64,000 nt of DNA from Azospirillum oleiclasticum (GTDB taxonomy: Bacteria > Pseudomonadota > Alphaproteobacteria > Azospirillales > Azospirillaceae). This document shows, in pieces, positions 18,938 through 28,061 of the stretch; position 1 is the stretch's first letter, and every line of letters begins with the position of its first letter. Below the pieces are notes generated by a model, which did not search any database, was not told the DNA's origin, and saw only the letters and a list, made by a program, of their open reading frames with translations. The DNA is taken from the NCBI RefSeq assembly GCF_013423485.1, contig NZ_JABFFR010000050.1, positions 16,548-80,547 on the forward strand, read 5' to 3'. A program made the position numbers and the translations under genes.

Positions 18938-18960
18938 GAAGCCGGCGCAACGCCGGCTTC
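18938..18960. terminator. Hairpin between convergent grpE and Cys-rich protein gene
   Basis: Perfect 10-base arms GAAGCCGGCG (18938-18947) and CGCCGGCTTC (18951-18960) around a CAA loop, 20 bases after the grpE stop and just downstream of the convergent gene's stop. It is followed by GTCACC, not a T run; placement supports a bidirectional terminator. Confidence 0.65.
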
Positions 18961-18967
18961 GTCACCC

Positions 18968-19351
18968 TCACCGCTGGATCAGCGCGCTCTCCTTGCCGGT
19001 CACCACGAAGACGCGGGCGTAGACCTTCAGCAGGGCGTCGATCAGAGCGTTGACCGGGCGGCTGCGAATCGCCGCCTTGCGGGCGGGGTCCACGTGCAGC
19101 ACCACGCTGTCCGGCGTGTCGTTGAAGGAGGCCAGCGCGCCGATGCGGTCAGGACGGAATTCGTCGGGGAAGGCCTCGTCCATCAGCCAGAAGCATTGGA
19201 AATTCCGGCAGGAGGGCGGGCGCTCCCCGTAGGCGGTGCAGCCCTTGCCCTGGTCGCACAGCTCGCACCATCTGGCGGCGGGCTTCTTCAACTCGGGCAC
19301 GCCCATCAGCTTGCAGCAGAGGGTGCACTCGCCGCACTGGCGGTCGGTCAT
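18968..19351 (-). CDS. Cys-rich CxxCxxCC protein (YkgJ-like, probable metal-binding)
   Basis: 127 residues. The N-terminus carries Cys6, Cys9, Cys12 and Cys13 (CGECTLCC), then CELCDQGKGC, and CRNFQC near residue 50: the pattern of the zinc/iron-chelating YkgJ-like family, whose chemistry is unknown. No membrane segment or signal. The ATG overlaps the stop of the upstream DUF1848 gene (ATGA), so the two are translated together. Both carry clustered cysteines, which suggests a shared Fe-S or metal task (inference). Confidence 0.8.
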   Translation of the reverse strand: MTDRQCGECTLCCKLMGVPELKKPAARWCELCDQGKGCTAYGERPPSCRNFQCFWLMDEAFPDEFRPDRIGALASFNDTPDSVVLHVDPARKAAIRSRPVNALIDALLKVYARVFVVTGKESALIQR

Positions 19352-20265
19352 CAGGTCTTCTCCACCGGGGTCTTCTCCACGGGCGTCCGTTCCAGCGCCG
19401 GAGCGAACAGGAACTCGCCGTCCGGGTCATGGGCGTGAAAGCGGCGGCGCGCCGTAGCATGGCTGGACACCGCGTAGCAATAGACGCAGCCGTGCGGACA
19501 GGTGTCGTACTCGCCGATGTCGCGGCTTTCGGCGCACAGGCAACCGGGGCGGTTGCCCTTCTCCCGCGCCTGGACCGGCCGGCCCGCGACGTCGGACAGG
19601 CGGTCGGCGTCGACGCAGCGGGCCGGGGCCGTGCCGGGCGCTCCCTCCAGCCCCGGCTGGGTGCACAGGGTGAGCGCCATGCCGTGATCGGCGGCGATGG
19701 CGGCGAGGTCGGCCAGCAACGCGCGCTTCTCCTCCGGCTCCGGGTCGCGCCAGCGCAGGCCGGCGGCGTCCAGGTTGCGGACCGTCTTGCGGTAGGGCTG
19801 CATGAAGGAGACGACCACCTCGTCCGTCGCCCCGGCGAGCGCCGCGGCGATGCGCGCGAAGCGCTCCCGGTGCCAGGCGGGCGGGGTCGGGTCGGTCACC
19901 ACCACCGGGTCGTAGCGCCACACCGCCGCCCGCGGCCCGCGGCGGTCCCGCAGCTCCTGCACATGGTCGGCCGCCCGCTCCCAGCCGGTGACGGACCGTT
20001 CCAGCGCACCCGGCAGGCCGGTGATGCTGTACTGGACCACATACGGAAGGCCCAGCCGCTCCACCGCCTCCAGCCCGGTGCGGAAGGGAGCGAGATTCTT
20101 GGTCCAGAACACGAAGCCGTCGACCGCCGCACGCGTCAGATCGACGCGGCCGGGCCGCCCGCCATAGGGGTTGACGGTGCGGCAGTACCCCGCCTCCAGC
20201 CGCTTCAGGAACCAGCGTCCGTAAAAGGCGGGGATGTCGGTCTTGTAGCTGGCGGATACGATCAT
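19351..20265 (-). CDS. DUF1848 family protein
   Basis: 304 residues. The family start MIVSASYKTDIPAFYGRWF is clear, with FVFWTKNLAPF near residue 55. The C-terminal third holds a Cys cluster, CLCAESRDIGEYDTCPHGCVYCYA, with the spacing of an iron-sulfur site (CxC ... CxxxCxxC); the family is proposed to be radical-SAM-like but is uncharacterised. The protein ends in a duplicated TPVEK TPVEK from a 15-base direct repeat right at the junction with the downstream gene, which it overlaps by four bases (ATGA). Confidence 0.82.
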   Translation of the reverse strand: MIVSASYKTDIPAFYGRWFLKRLEAGYCRTVNPYGGRPGRVDLTRAAVDGFVFWTKNLAPFRTGLEAVERLGLPYVVQYSITGLPGALERSVTGWERAADHVQELRDRRGPRAAVWRYDPVVVTDPTPPAWHRERFARIAAALAGATDEVVVSFMQPYRKTVRNLDAAGLRWRDPEPEEKRALLADLAAIAADHGMALTLCTQPGLEGAPGTAPARCVDADRLSDVAGRPVQAREKGNRPGCLCAESRDIGEYDTCPHGCVYCYAVSSHATARRRFHAHDPDGEFLFAPALERTPVEKTPVEKT

Positions 20266-20296
20266 CCCCGACCATGTGGGCGGTCGGAAAGGCCGG

Positions 20297-20833
20297 TCAA
20301 GCGGACTCCGGCCGCGGCGGGGTGGTGTCGCCCGGTCCCAGCGCGCGCTGCATCAGCACGCTGTCCACCCAACGGCCGAGCTTGAAGCCGACCGACGGCA
20401 GCAGCCCGACCCGGGTGAAGCCCAGCGCCTCGTGCAGCCGGATCGATCCGGCGTTGCCGCTGTCGCCGATCACCGCCACCATCTGGCGGCAGCCGGCCAC
20501 TTCGCACAGGGCCACCACCCGCTCCAGCAGCGCCCGCCCGACGCCGCCCCCGGCCAGCCCCTGCGCCACATAGACGCTGTCCTCCACCGTGTGGCGGTAG
20601 GCGGGGCGGGTACGGTAGGGGCCGGCGTAGGCGAAGCCGATGACGGCGCCGTCGCGCACCGCCACCAGATGGGGCAGGCCGCGCGCCAGCACGTCGGCGC
20701 GCCGACGGCCCAGCTCCGCGGTGTCCGGCGGCACCTCCTCGAAGGAGGCGATCCCGTGCAGCACGTGGTGGGCGTAGATGGCCTGGATGGCGGGCAGGTC
20801 GTCGGGGGTGGAGATGCGGATCACGGGGTCCAT
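20297..20833 (-). CDS. GNAT N-acetyltransferase, phosphinothricin/methionine-sulfoximine type
   Basis: 178 residues. GNAT fold with the acetyl-CoA loop VAQGLAGGGVGRALL (about 89-103) and the C-terminal LHEALGFTRVGLLPSVGFKLGRW followed by DSVLMQRAL, which is characteristic of the Pat/Bar/MnaT subgroup that acetylates phosphinothricin, methionine sulfoximine or similar amino-acid analogues. The ATG at 20833 gives the conserved N-terminus (IRISTPDDLPAIQAIY); the frame remains open far upstream with no similarity. Divergent from the gene at 20900. Confidence 0.85.
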   Translation of the reverse strand: MDPVIRISTPDDLPAIQAIYAHHVLHGIASFEEVPPDTAELGRRRADVLARGLPHLVAVRDGAVIGFAYAGPYRTRPAYRHTVEDSVYVAQGLAGGGVGRALLERVVALCEVAGCRQMVAVIGDSGNAGSIRLHEALGFTRVGLLPSVGFKLGRWVDSVLMQRALGPGDTTPPRPESA

Positions 20834-20899
20834 GCGCAGGGCCGGCTTTCGGTTCGGAACGGTCGCCGCTATGGTGCCGCAAAAGCTGTGGGGTTGGCG

Positions 20900-21415
20900 A
20901 TGGCGGACGAGCGGATGTTCGGCGGGCGGACGATCGAGCGGGACGGGGTTGTGCGGTTCCGGCTCCCGGCGGACTGGACCATCCGGATGGAGGAGCACGA
21001 GGGCCACGCCGTGACCGCCTTCGACGCGCCCGGCGGTGGCACGCTGCGCCTCGTCACCGACCGCGTCACCCCGCCGCGGGCGGGCGAGGGCGGGACGGCG
21101 GTGCTGCTGCGGGAGATGGCGCTGCGCTTCGTGCGGCCGGACGATCCGCGCTGCGGCGACCGGGTGGTGGAGGACCGGCCGGGGGGCGGTCTGATCGCCA
21201 GCGCGGTTTTGCGGACCGACGAGGATGGGCGCACGACCTGGCACGGGCACGCGGAGGCGCATTACCTGTGGATGCTGGGGGCCGAACAGGGCGGCCGCGT
21301 GGCGGCCGCCATGTTCAGCTTCGCGCTTTCCACCGCGCAGGATGGCGAAGAGGCGGCGGTCGCCGCGATCGGAACGGCGGACGCGGCGATCCGGGCGGCG
21401 GCTTTTCCCCTGTAG
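20900..21415 (+). CDS. Hypothetical protein
   Basis: 171 residues, soluble, no signal peptide and no membrane segment. I do not recognise a family. The sequence alternates short strands and turns (DWTIRMEEHEGHAVTAFDAPGGGTLRLVTDRV) and ends in an Ala-rich helix, as in compact alpha/beta domains. It starts 66 bases from the divergent GNAT gene. GGGG lies 7 bases upstream of the ATG. Codon use matches its neighbours. Confidence 0.7.
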   Translation: MADERMFGGRTIERDGVVRFRLPADWTIRMEEHEGHAVTAFDAPGGGTLRLVTDRVTPPRAGEGGTAVLLREMALRFVRPDDPRCGDRVVEDRPGGGLIASAVLRTDEDGRTTWHGHAEAHYLWMLGAEQGGRVAAAMFSFALSTAQDGEEAAVAAIGTADAAIRAAAFPL

Positions 21416-21439
21416 CGGCCGCCGGAGCGCGCGCGGCGC

Positions 21440-21643
21440 TCAGCAGTGGCCGAAGCCGCCGGCCATCAGGGCCTTGAGTTGGGCGGAGTGCGGGTCGTGC
21501 GCCATGGCGGCCTCTTCCGCGGCCAGCGCCGCGAGCCCGATGAAGCGGGCGAGATCCTCCAGATCGCTGCACGCGGCATCGTGCTGCAGACTGTCCAGGC
21601 AGGATTTGATGGCAAGTGCCACGCCGCGCCGATCATCCCTCAT
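21440..21643 (-). CDS. Small hypothetical protein
   Basis: 67 residues, mostly helical, with Cys15, Cys25 and a C-terminal GFGHC. I do not recognise it. It is supported by AGGGG nine bases before the ATG and by a good promoter-like pair upstream on the same strand (21770-21797). It is convergent with the gene ending at 21415. Confidence 0.55.
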   Translation of the reverse strand: MRDDRRGVALAIKSCLDSLQHDAACSDLEDLARFIGLAALAAEEAAMAHDPHSAQLKALMAGGFGHC

Positions 21644-21769
21644 CGTTCACACCCCTAGATCCGTTGCTCGATCCGTTGCGACCGCCTCCCACCACCTAAG
21701 GCAGAAGGTCCGATGCGGCAGGACGGAAATTGTCGGCAATTCCGCCCATCATTGCCGTATTGGGATAAC

Positions 21770-21797
21770 GCTATACCATAAGAGGGATTAGGCTCAA
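21770..21797 (-). promoter_or_regulatory. Candidate promoter of the 67-residue gene
   Basis: On the reverse strand TTGAGC (21792-21797) and TATAGC (21770-21775) are 16 bases apart, giving a start near 21763 and a leader of about 120 bases. Sequence match only. Confidence 0.4.
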
Positions 21798-21988
21798 CTA
21801 TTAGAATCTTGGGACAAGCAAAAGATCGCAGCAACCGCCAATTGCCGATAGCATAGAATCCACACGGGCAGCCATTAACAAACCGTTAAGATCGCATCTA
21901 GACTATTGATTCTGCACTTTGATACTGTGACGGGCTGCGGCGGCTGGCCTGCATCGAAGAATTGAGTGCAGGGCATGGTGACTTCAAC

Positions 21989-22020
21989 TTGAATACCGCC
22001 GTATTCAATTTGTGTACAAA
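21989..22020. promoter_or_regulatory. Two adjacent inverted repeats upstream of dnaK
   Basis: TTGAATAC-CGCC-GTATTCAA (21989-22008) is a perfect 8-base dyad. Immediately after it, TTTGT-GT-ACAAA (22009-22020) is a second dyad. Such paired symmetric sites in an AT-rich intergenic region usually bind dimeric regulators. They lie about 210 bases before the dnaK start and 100 bases before its candidate promoter. Confidence 0.5.
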
Positions 22021-22088
22021 TATTCTTGCGCCGCCCGCCTTGTCCGCCGGCTTGGCCGCGCCACCCCGCCGGGCCGTGTGTCAGGGGC

Positions 22089-22117
22089 GTTGCAGCGTCC
22101 GGCGCACCTGCCTATAT
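22089..22117 (+). promoter_or_regulatory. Candidate dnaK promoter (heat-shock or housekeeping)
   Basis: GTTGCA (22089-22094) and CCTATAT (22111-22117) are 16 bases apart. The C-rich -10 resembles alphaproteobacterial RpoH promoters, though TTGCAG/TATATC also fits the vegetative factor. The dnaK leader would be about 110 bases. Confidence 0.4.
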
Positions 22118-22232
22118 CTCCCCGCGTACAGTCGTGTCTTGTCACCCCAACCGTTCCAACGACCCGAGTGGGGATGCGGGCGGTGCCGTGACCACGGGCC
22201 ACCACGCATCTGCCGGAAACCAGAGGTTCAAC

Positions 22233-24167
<1,935 letters not shown>

Positions 24168-24204
24168 GGCCGTGTGTTGAGGCTTCGGCCGTCCGTTGTC
24201 GTAC

Positions 24205-24247
24205 CGTCCCGGTCCCGATTCCGCTTCCCAGCGGTCGGGCCGGGACG
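24205..24247 (+). other. Hairpin in the dnaK-dnaJ gap
   Basis: CGTCCCGGTCCCGA (24205-24218) can pair with TCGGGCCGGGACG (24235-24247) with a single bulged base and a 16-base loop. It is not followed by a T run. It may partly stop or process the dnaK message and so lower dnaJ expression relative to dnaK. Confidence 0.5.
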
Positions 24248-24282
24248 CTATACCGGATGGTCGGTGACGCGCTCGGTGGGCC

Positions 24283-25434
24283 ATGGCGAAGCAAGATTAT
24301 TACGAGCTGCTTGGCGTGCAGAAGGGCGCCTCTGCGGATGAGCTGAAGAAGGCTTACCGCAAGATGGCGATGCAGTATCACCCCGATCGCAATCAGGGTG
24401 ACAAGGACGCCGAGCAGAAGTTCAAGGAAATCAGTGAAGCCTACGAGGTCCTGAAGGACGAGCAGAAGCGGGCCGCATACGACCGTTTCGGCCACGCGGC
24501 GTTCGAGAACGGGCGCGGCGGCGGGCCCGGGGCGGGCGCTGGCGGCTTCAATTTCGATTTCGGGTCCGGCGGCTTCGCCGACATCTTCGACGAGATGTTC
24601 GGGGAGTTCATGGGCGGCGGTCGGCGCGGTGCCGGCGGCGGCTCGGGGCGCGGCCAGGATCTCCGCTTCAACCTGGAGATCACGCTGGAGGAGGCGTTCA
24701 AGGGCACCCAGACCACCATCCGGGTCCCGACGTCGGTCGTCTGCGACACCTGCAGCGGTTCGGGTGCCGCGGCCGGCACGCAGCCTGTCACCTGCCCAAC
24801 CTGCTCGGGCCATGGCAAGGTGCGGGCGCAGCAGGGCTTCTTCACCATCGAACGCACCTGCCCGGCCTGCCACGGCCAGGGCCGGGTGATCAAGGACGCC
24901 TGCAAGAGCTGCGGCGGCGCCGGGCGGCTGCGCAAGGAAAAGTCGCTCCAGGTCAACATCCCCGCGGGCGTCGAGGACGGTACCCGCATCCGTCTGGCGG
25001 GGGAGGGGGAGGCCGGGTTGCGCGGCGCGCCGCCGGGCGACCTCTACATCTTCCTCGCCCTGGCACCGCACCCGATGTTCCAGCGCGACGGTGCCAACAT
25101 CCACTGCCGCGTGCCCATCCCGATGACCACCGCGGCTTTGGGCGGGACCATCGAGGTGCCGACCATCGAGGGCAGCCGCACCAAGATCACGGTGCCCCCC
25201 GGGACCCAGAGCGGTCACCAGTTCCGCCTCCGCTCCAAGGGCATGTCGGTGCTGCGCAGCCCGCAGCGCGGCGACATGTACATCCAGGCGGTGGTCGAAA
25301 CCCCCGTCAACCTCACCAAGCGCCAGCAGGAGCTGCTGCGCGAGTTCGAAAAGGCCGGCAAGGAAGGCAGCCACCCCCAGTCGGAGGGCTTCTTCGCCAA
25401 GGTCAAGGAACTCTGGGAGGATTTGAAGGACTGA
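24283..25434 (+). CDS. dnaJ: Molecular chaperone DnaJ (Hsp40)
   Basis: 383 residues, type I DnaJ. The J domain contains YHPDRN (HPD motif), followed by a Gly/Phe-rich linker (about 75-120), four zinc-binding repeats CDTCSGSG, CPTCSGHG, CPACHGQG and CKSCGGAG, and the C-terminal substrate-binding domain. It stimulates DnaK ATPase and delivers substrates. It is 115 bases downstream of dnaK on the same strand. Confidence 0.98.
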   Translation: MAKQDYYELLGVQKGASADELKKAYRKMAMQYHPDRNQGDKDAEQKFKEISEAYEVLKDEQKRAAYDRFGHAAFENGRGGGPGAGAGGFNFDFGSGGFADIFDEMFGEFMGGGRRGAGGGSGRGQDLRFNLEITLEEAFKGTQTTIRVPTSVVCDTCSGSGAAAGTQPVTCPTCSGHGKVRAQQGFFTIERTCPACHGQGRVIKDACKSCGGAGRLRKEKSLQVNIPAGVEDGTRIRLAGEGEAGLRGAPPGDLYIFLALAPHPMFQRDGANIHCRVPIPMTTAALGGTIEVPTIEGSRTKITVPPGTQSGHQFRLRSKGMSVLRSPQRGDMYIQAVVETPVNLTKRQQELLREFEKAGKEGSHPQSEGFFAKVKELWEDLKD

Positions 25435-25439
25435 GGAAG

Positions 25440-25465
25440 CCCTCTCCCGCCAGCCGCGGGGGAGG
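25440..25465. repeat. GC-rich inverted repeat (CCCTC-family), copy 3
   Basis: CCTCTCCCGC (25441-25450) pairs with GCGGGGGAGG (25456-25465) with one G-U pair and a 5-base loop, starting 6 bases after the dnaJ stop. Its position suggests an end-of-transcript hairpin for dnaKJ. Confidence 0.65.
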
Positions 25466-25694
25466 AAGGAGGCAGTGCGGCGGGAGGATGTGGGCTGGGC
25501 TTTCCTCCATATCCGCCAGCCCCCACGCCGCGTGCCCACCCGTCCCATTTGCCGGTGAACCCGGCGTGGACTCTGCCGAAAATCGTCTTCGGATGCGGCG
25601 TTGCAACCGCACGCTCTCCCCCGGTGTCGAGGCGGTGGGAGTTCCCGCCGCGCGTGATGGGTCAGATCGCGTGCCGGGAGTTTCCGCCGCTGTA

Positions 25695-25713
25695 CATTCT
25701 GTTAATGAGAATG
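25695..25713 (+). promoter_or_regulatory. Inverted repeat upstream of the 176-residue membrane protein
   Basis: CATTCT (25695-25700), spacer GTTAATG, AGAATG (25708-25713): a perfect 6-7-6 dyad about 65 bases before the start codon, within an AT-rich patch. It is a candidate operator. Its resemblance to part of a Fur box is too weak to name a regulator. Confidence 0.4.
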
Positions 25714-25778
25714 CGATCGACCTTATGCGCGCGATGCGCGTATTATGCCCGCAGATGCATGTTTGGGGGAGGCGCGCC

Positions 25779-26309
25779 GTGTCACTCACCGATGTCGGCG
25801 CTCTTTCACCCATTTCCTCCAGCGAGGACGAGGCCAAGCCACCGACGGTCATCGCACCCGCGCAGCCTCCGGCCGCGGTGATCGCCGTCCACACCCAGCT
25901 TTCGCGGGAGATGCATGATTTTCGAAGGCTGTGCGCCAGCCTCACGCTCGCTACCATCGGTGCGATGGCGGTGACCTGCCTGTGGGCGGTCGAGCATGCC
26001 GGCGCACTGGGGCGGCCGGCGCGGTACGTGGCCGTCTACCTGCCCATCGTCATCGGCGTGTTTGGTCTCTATGTCACCCGCATGCTGTACGACTACTTCC
26101 GGGACATCGCGCGAGTGATCTGCAATCTGGACGAGGCGCTGGGGCTCCACACGCCCGGGATCTATCTTACTGGCCGTAGCCTCTATCCGGAGCACTGGAA
26201 GTCGTTCGGCACCAGCCGGTGGGACGAGCCGACCTTCCGGGTATCGGCCGTCTCGTTGTCGTTCACCATTTTCGTGGTCGGCTCGATACTTTGCTCGGTT
26301 TTCCTGTAA
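25779..26309 (+). CDS. Inner-membrane protein of unknown function
   Basis: 176 residues from a GTG preceded by GGGGGAGG. An N-terminal cytoplasmic-looking part of about 45 residues is followed by three hydrophobic segments: LTLATIGAMAVTCLWAV, YVAVYLPIVIGVFGLYVT and, at the very C-terminus, SLSFTIFVVGSILCSVFL. I recognise no family. The frame is open further upstream, but the strong ribosome site fixes the start. It is followed 156 bases later by the diguanylate cyclase and could share its transcript. Confidence 0.65.
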   Translation: MSLTDVGALSPISSSEDEAKPPTVIAPAQPPAAVIAVHTQLSREMHDFRRLCASLTLATIGAMAVTCLWAVEHAGALGRPARYVAVYLPIVIGVFGLYVTRMLYDYFRDIARVICNLDEALGLHTPGIYLTGRSLYPEHWKSFGTSRWDEPTFRVSAVSLSFTIFVVGSILCSVFL

Positions 26310-26465
26310 CGGCTGTTGTGGGAACGGCCGCGCCAAGCGGTCGCACCCTTGATGCTTGACGCGGGACGGTGTCGCTGGGACTCTGGGGGACCCGGATCGG
26401 CGGGCACGCAGCCACGGACTCCGGTATGGGCCGGACGGAACAGCGTTGCCGACGGAGGCATTCGC

Positions 26466-27674
26466 GTGTATGACCGTGGCTTGAACTTCCTCCGGTTGTT
26501 CACGGAAAGGGCCTTCAAAGCCGTGAGCGGCGATCTCTCGCTCGCCCAGCTCCGGGATCTGCTGCTTCCCGGCGGGCACACCACGCTGATCCAGCGCCGC
26601 CGCGCCTTGCTGATCCAGTCGCGCATGCGCATGGTCGCCGGCGTGTTCGCGCTGCTGACGCCGCTGTGGATCATCATCGACGTGCTGATCTTCACCTGGC
26701 CGCTGTCCGGCTGGCTGGCGGCGCTGCGCATCGCGGCGAGCGGGGCCTTCGGCTGGCTGGCGCTGCGTTACCGCGTCACCGACGACGTGGGTGCCGCGCG
26801 GCGCGGGCTGGCGCTGCTGCTGGCGGTGCCGACGGTCTTCTTCCTGCTGTCCCATCCGCTCCTGAACGAGGACCACATCGCCGGTGCCGGGGTGGCGATG
26901 GCGGCGGGCTACGCCTTTCTGCCCTTCGTGATGGTGGCGGGGCTCAGCGTCTTCCCGCTGACGGCGCTGGAGGGGGGGCTGTTCGCGCTGCCGCTGCTGG
27001 TGGCGCATTTCGGGACCGGGCTCTACGGCTCGATCGTCTTTCCCTTCCCGTCCTATGTCGGGGCCTTGTGGCTGTTGCTGCTGATCATGGTGGTGGCGAC
27101 GCTGGCGGCGATGAGCCAGCTCCATTTCATGATGGCGCTGGTCGAGCAGGCCTCGCACGACGCGCTGACCGGCGCCTTCGGCCGCCGGGTGGGGGAGGAG
27201 CTGCTGCGCATCCAGTATGGTCACGCCCGCCGTGCCGCCCTGCCGCTGTCGGTGGTGTTCTTCGACCTCGACGATTTCAAGGCGGTCAACGACCGTCACG
27301 GCCACGAGGAGGGCGACCGCACGCTGCGCGACACCGCCCGCACCATCCGCGGCATGCTGCGGCAGACCGACGTGATGATCCGCTGGGGTGGGGAGGAGTT
27401 CCTGGTGGTGATGCCCAACACCACCCGCGACGGCGCCTGCGCCGCGGTGGAGCGGCTGTGCGCCCGCGGGCTTGGCCGCCGGCCGGACGGCACCGGACAG
27501 ACCGCCAGCGTCGGCATCGCCGAGCTGTCGCTCGACCGCCCGGAGAGCTGGGAGACGCTGGTCGACCTCGCCGATCACCGCATGTACCTCGCCAAGCAGG
27601 CCGGCAAGAACCGCATCGTCGCCGGCGAGGGCGTGGGCTCCGCGTCTCCCGATCACGTGGATGCGGCGGATTAG
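26466..27674 (+). CDS. Membrane-bound diguanylate cyclase (GGDEF)
   Basis: 402 residues. About six membrane spans (residues 55-235) form an uncharacterised sensor, followed by a GGDEF domain starting at LTGAFGRRVGEELL. The active-site motif is GGEEF (308-312), intact, and RQTD lies five residues before it, the c-di-GMP product-inhibition I-site. It should make cyclic di-GMP under feedback control. The GTG start is chosen for GGAGG 8 bases upstream; an ATG at 26316 would add an unlikely Arg/Gly-rich tail. Confidence 0.9.
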   Translation: MYDRGLNFLRLFTERAFKAVSGDLSLAQLRDLLLPGGHTTLIQRRRALLIQSRMRMVAGVFALLTPLWIIIDVLIFTWPLSGWLAALRIAASGAFGWLALRYRVTDDVGAARRGLALLLAVPTVFFLLSHPLLNEDHIAGAGVAMAAGYAFLPFVMVAGLSVFPLTALEGGLFALPLLVAHFGTGLYGSIVFPFPSYVGALWLLLLIMVVATLAAMSQLHFMMALVEQASHDALTGAFGRRVGEELLRIQYGHARRAALPLSVVFFDLDDFKAVNDRHGHEEGDRTLRDTARTIRGMLRQTDVMIRWGGEEFLVVMPNTTRDGACAAVERLCARGLGRRPDGTGQTASVGIAELSLDRPESWETLVDLADHRMYLAKQAGKNRIVAGEGVGSASPDHVDAAD

Positions 27675-27743
27675 GCCATCGCCGGTCGTGATGATGACCG
27701 GGCCGGGCGCCCGCCCGGTGGGGACCGCGGCTGGAGGCATGGC

Positions 27744-28037
27744 ATGATCGCAACGGAATCGGGTCGGCGTCGGCGGACGCCGCGGTGGAGACCGGTGCTG
27801 TGGGGCACGATCGCGGTCCTGCTGTTGCTGCCGCTGGTGGCGATGCGCTTCACCGACGAGGTCGCCTGGGGTGTGGAGGATTTCGCCGCGGCTGGCGCGC
27901 TCCTCGTCGGGGCGGGAGCGGTCTTCGAACTCGCGGTGCGCCGGACGGGCAAGCCCGCGCATCGGGTCATGATCGCGGCCGTACTCGTCGGCCTCGTGCT
28001 GACGGTCTGGGCGCACGCCGCCGTCGGGGTTTTCTGA
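27744..28037 (+). CDS. Small membrane protein
   Basis: 97 residues. A basic N-terminus (RRRRTPRWR) is followed by three hydrophobic helices: VLWGTIAVLLLLPLVAM, FAAAGALLVGAGAVFELAV and VMIAAVLVGLVLTVWAHAAVGVF. GGAGG lies 7 bases before the ATG. No family recognised. It follows the diguanylate cyclase by 69 bases on the same strand and is convergent with the histidine kinase. Confidence 0.7.
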   Translation: MIATESGRRRRTPRWRPVLWGTIAVLLLLPLVAMRFTDEVAWGVEDFAAAGALLVGAGAVFELAVRRTGKPAHRVMIAAVLVGLVLTVWAHAAVGVF

Positions 28038-28061
28038 GGGGTTATCGCCGCTGCGGCCGGG

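Larger units (their letters stand above)
21644..22232. other. 589-base non-coding region before dnaK
   Basis: No convincing gene. The first 400 bases are clearly poorer in GC than the rest of the window. It holds a reverse-strand promoter candidate (21770-21797), a TTAAC/GTTAA dyad (21875-21889), two adjacent perfect inverted repeats (21989-22020) and a dnaK promoter candidate (22089-22117). A small RNA in the AT-richer part cannot be excluded. Confidence 0.7.
25435..25778. other. 344-base gap after dnaJ
   Basis: Contains the inverted repeat at 25440, a stretch with no recognisable content, and from about 25690 an AT-richer part with a perfect dyad (25695-25713) that probably belongs to the promoter of the gene at 25779. 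No gene seen. Confidence 0.6.

Noticed and set aside
25779..25866. Longer N-terminus for the membrane protein from a start near 25488
   Set aside because: The upstream part lacks a ribosome site and encodes Pro/Arg-rich sequence, whereas GGGGGAGG precedes the GTG at 25779.
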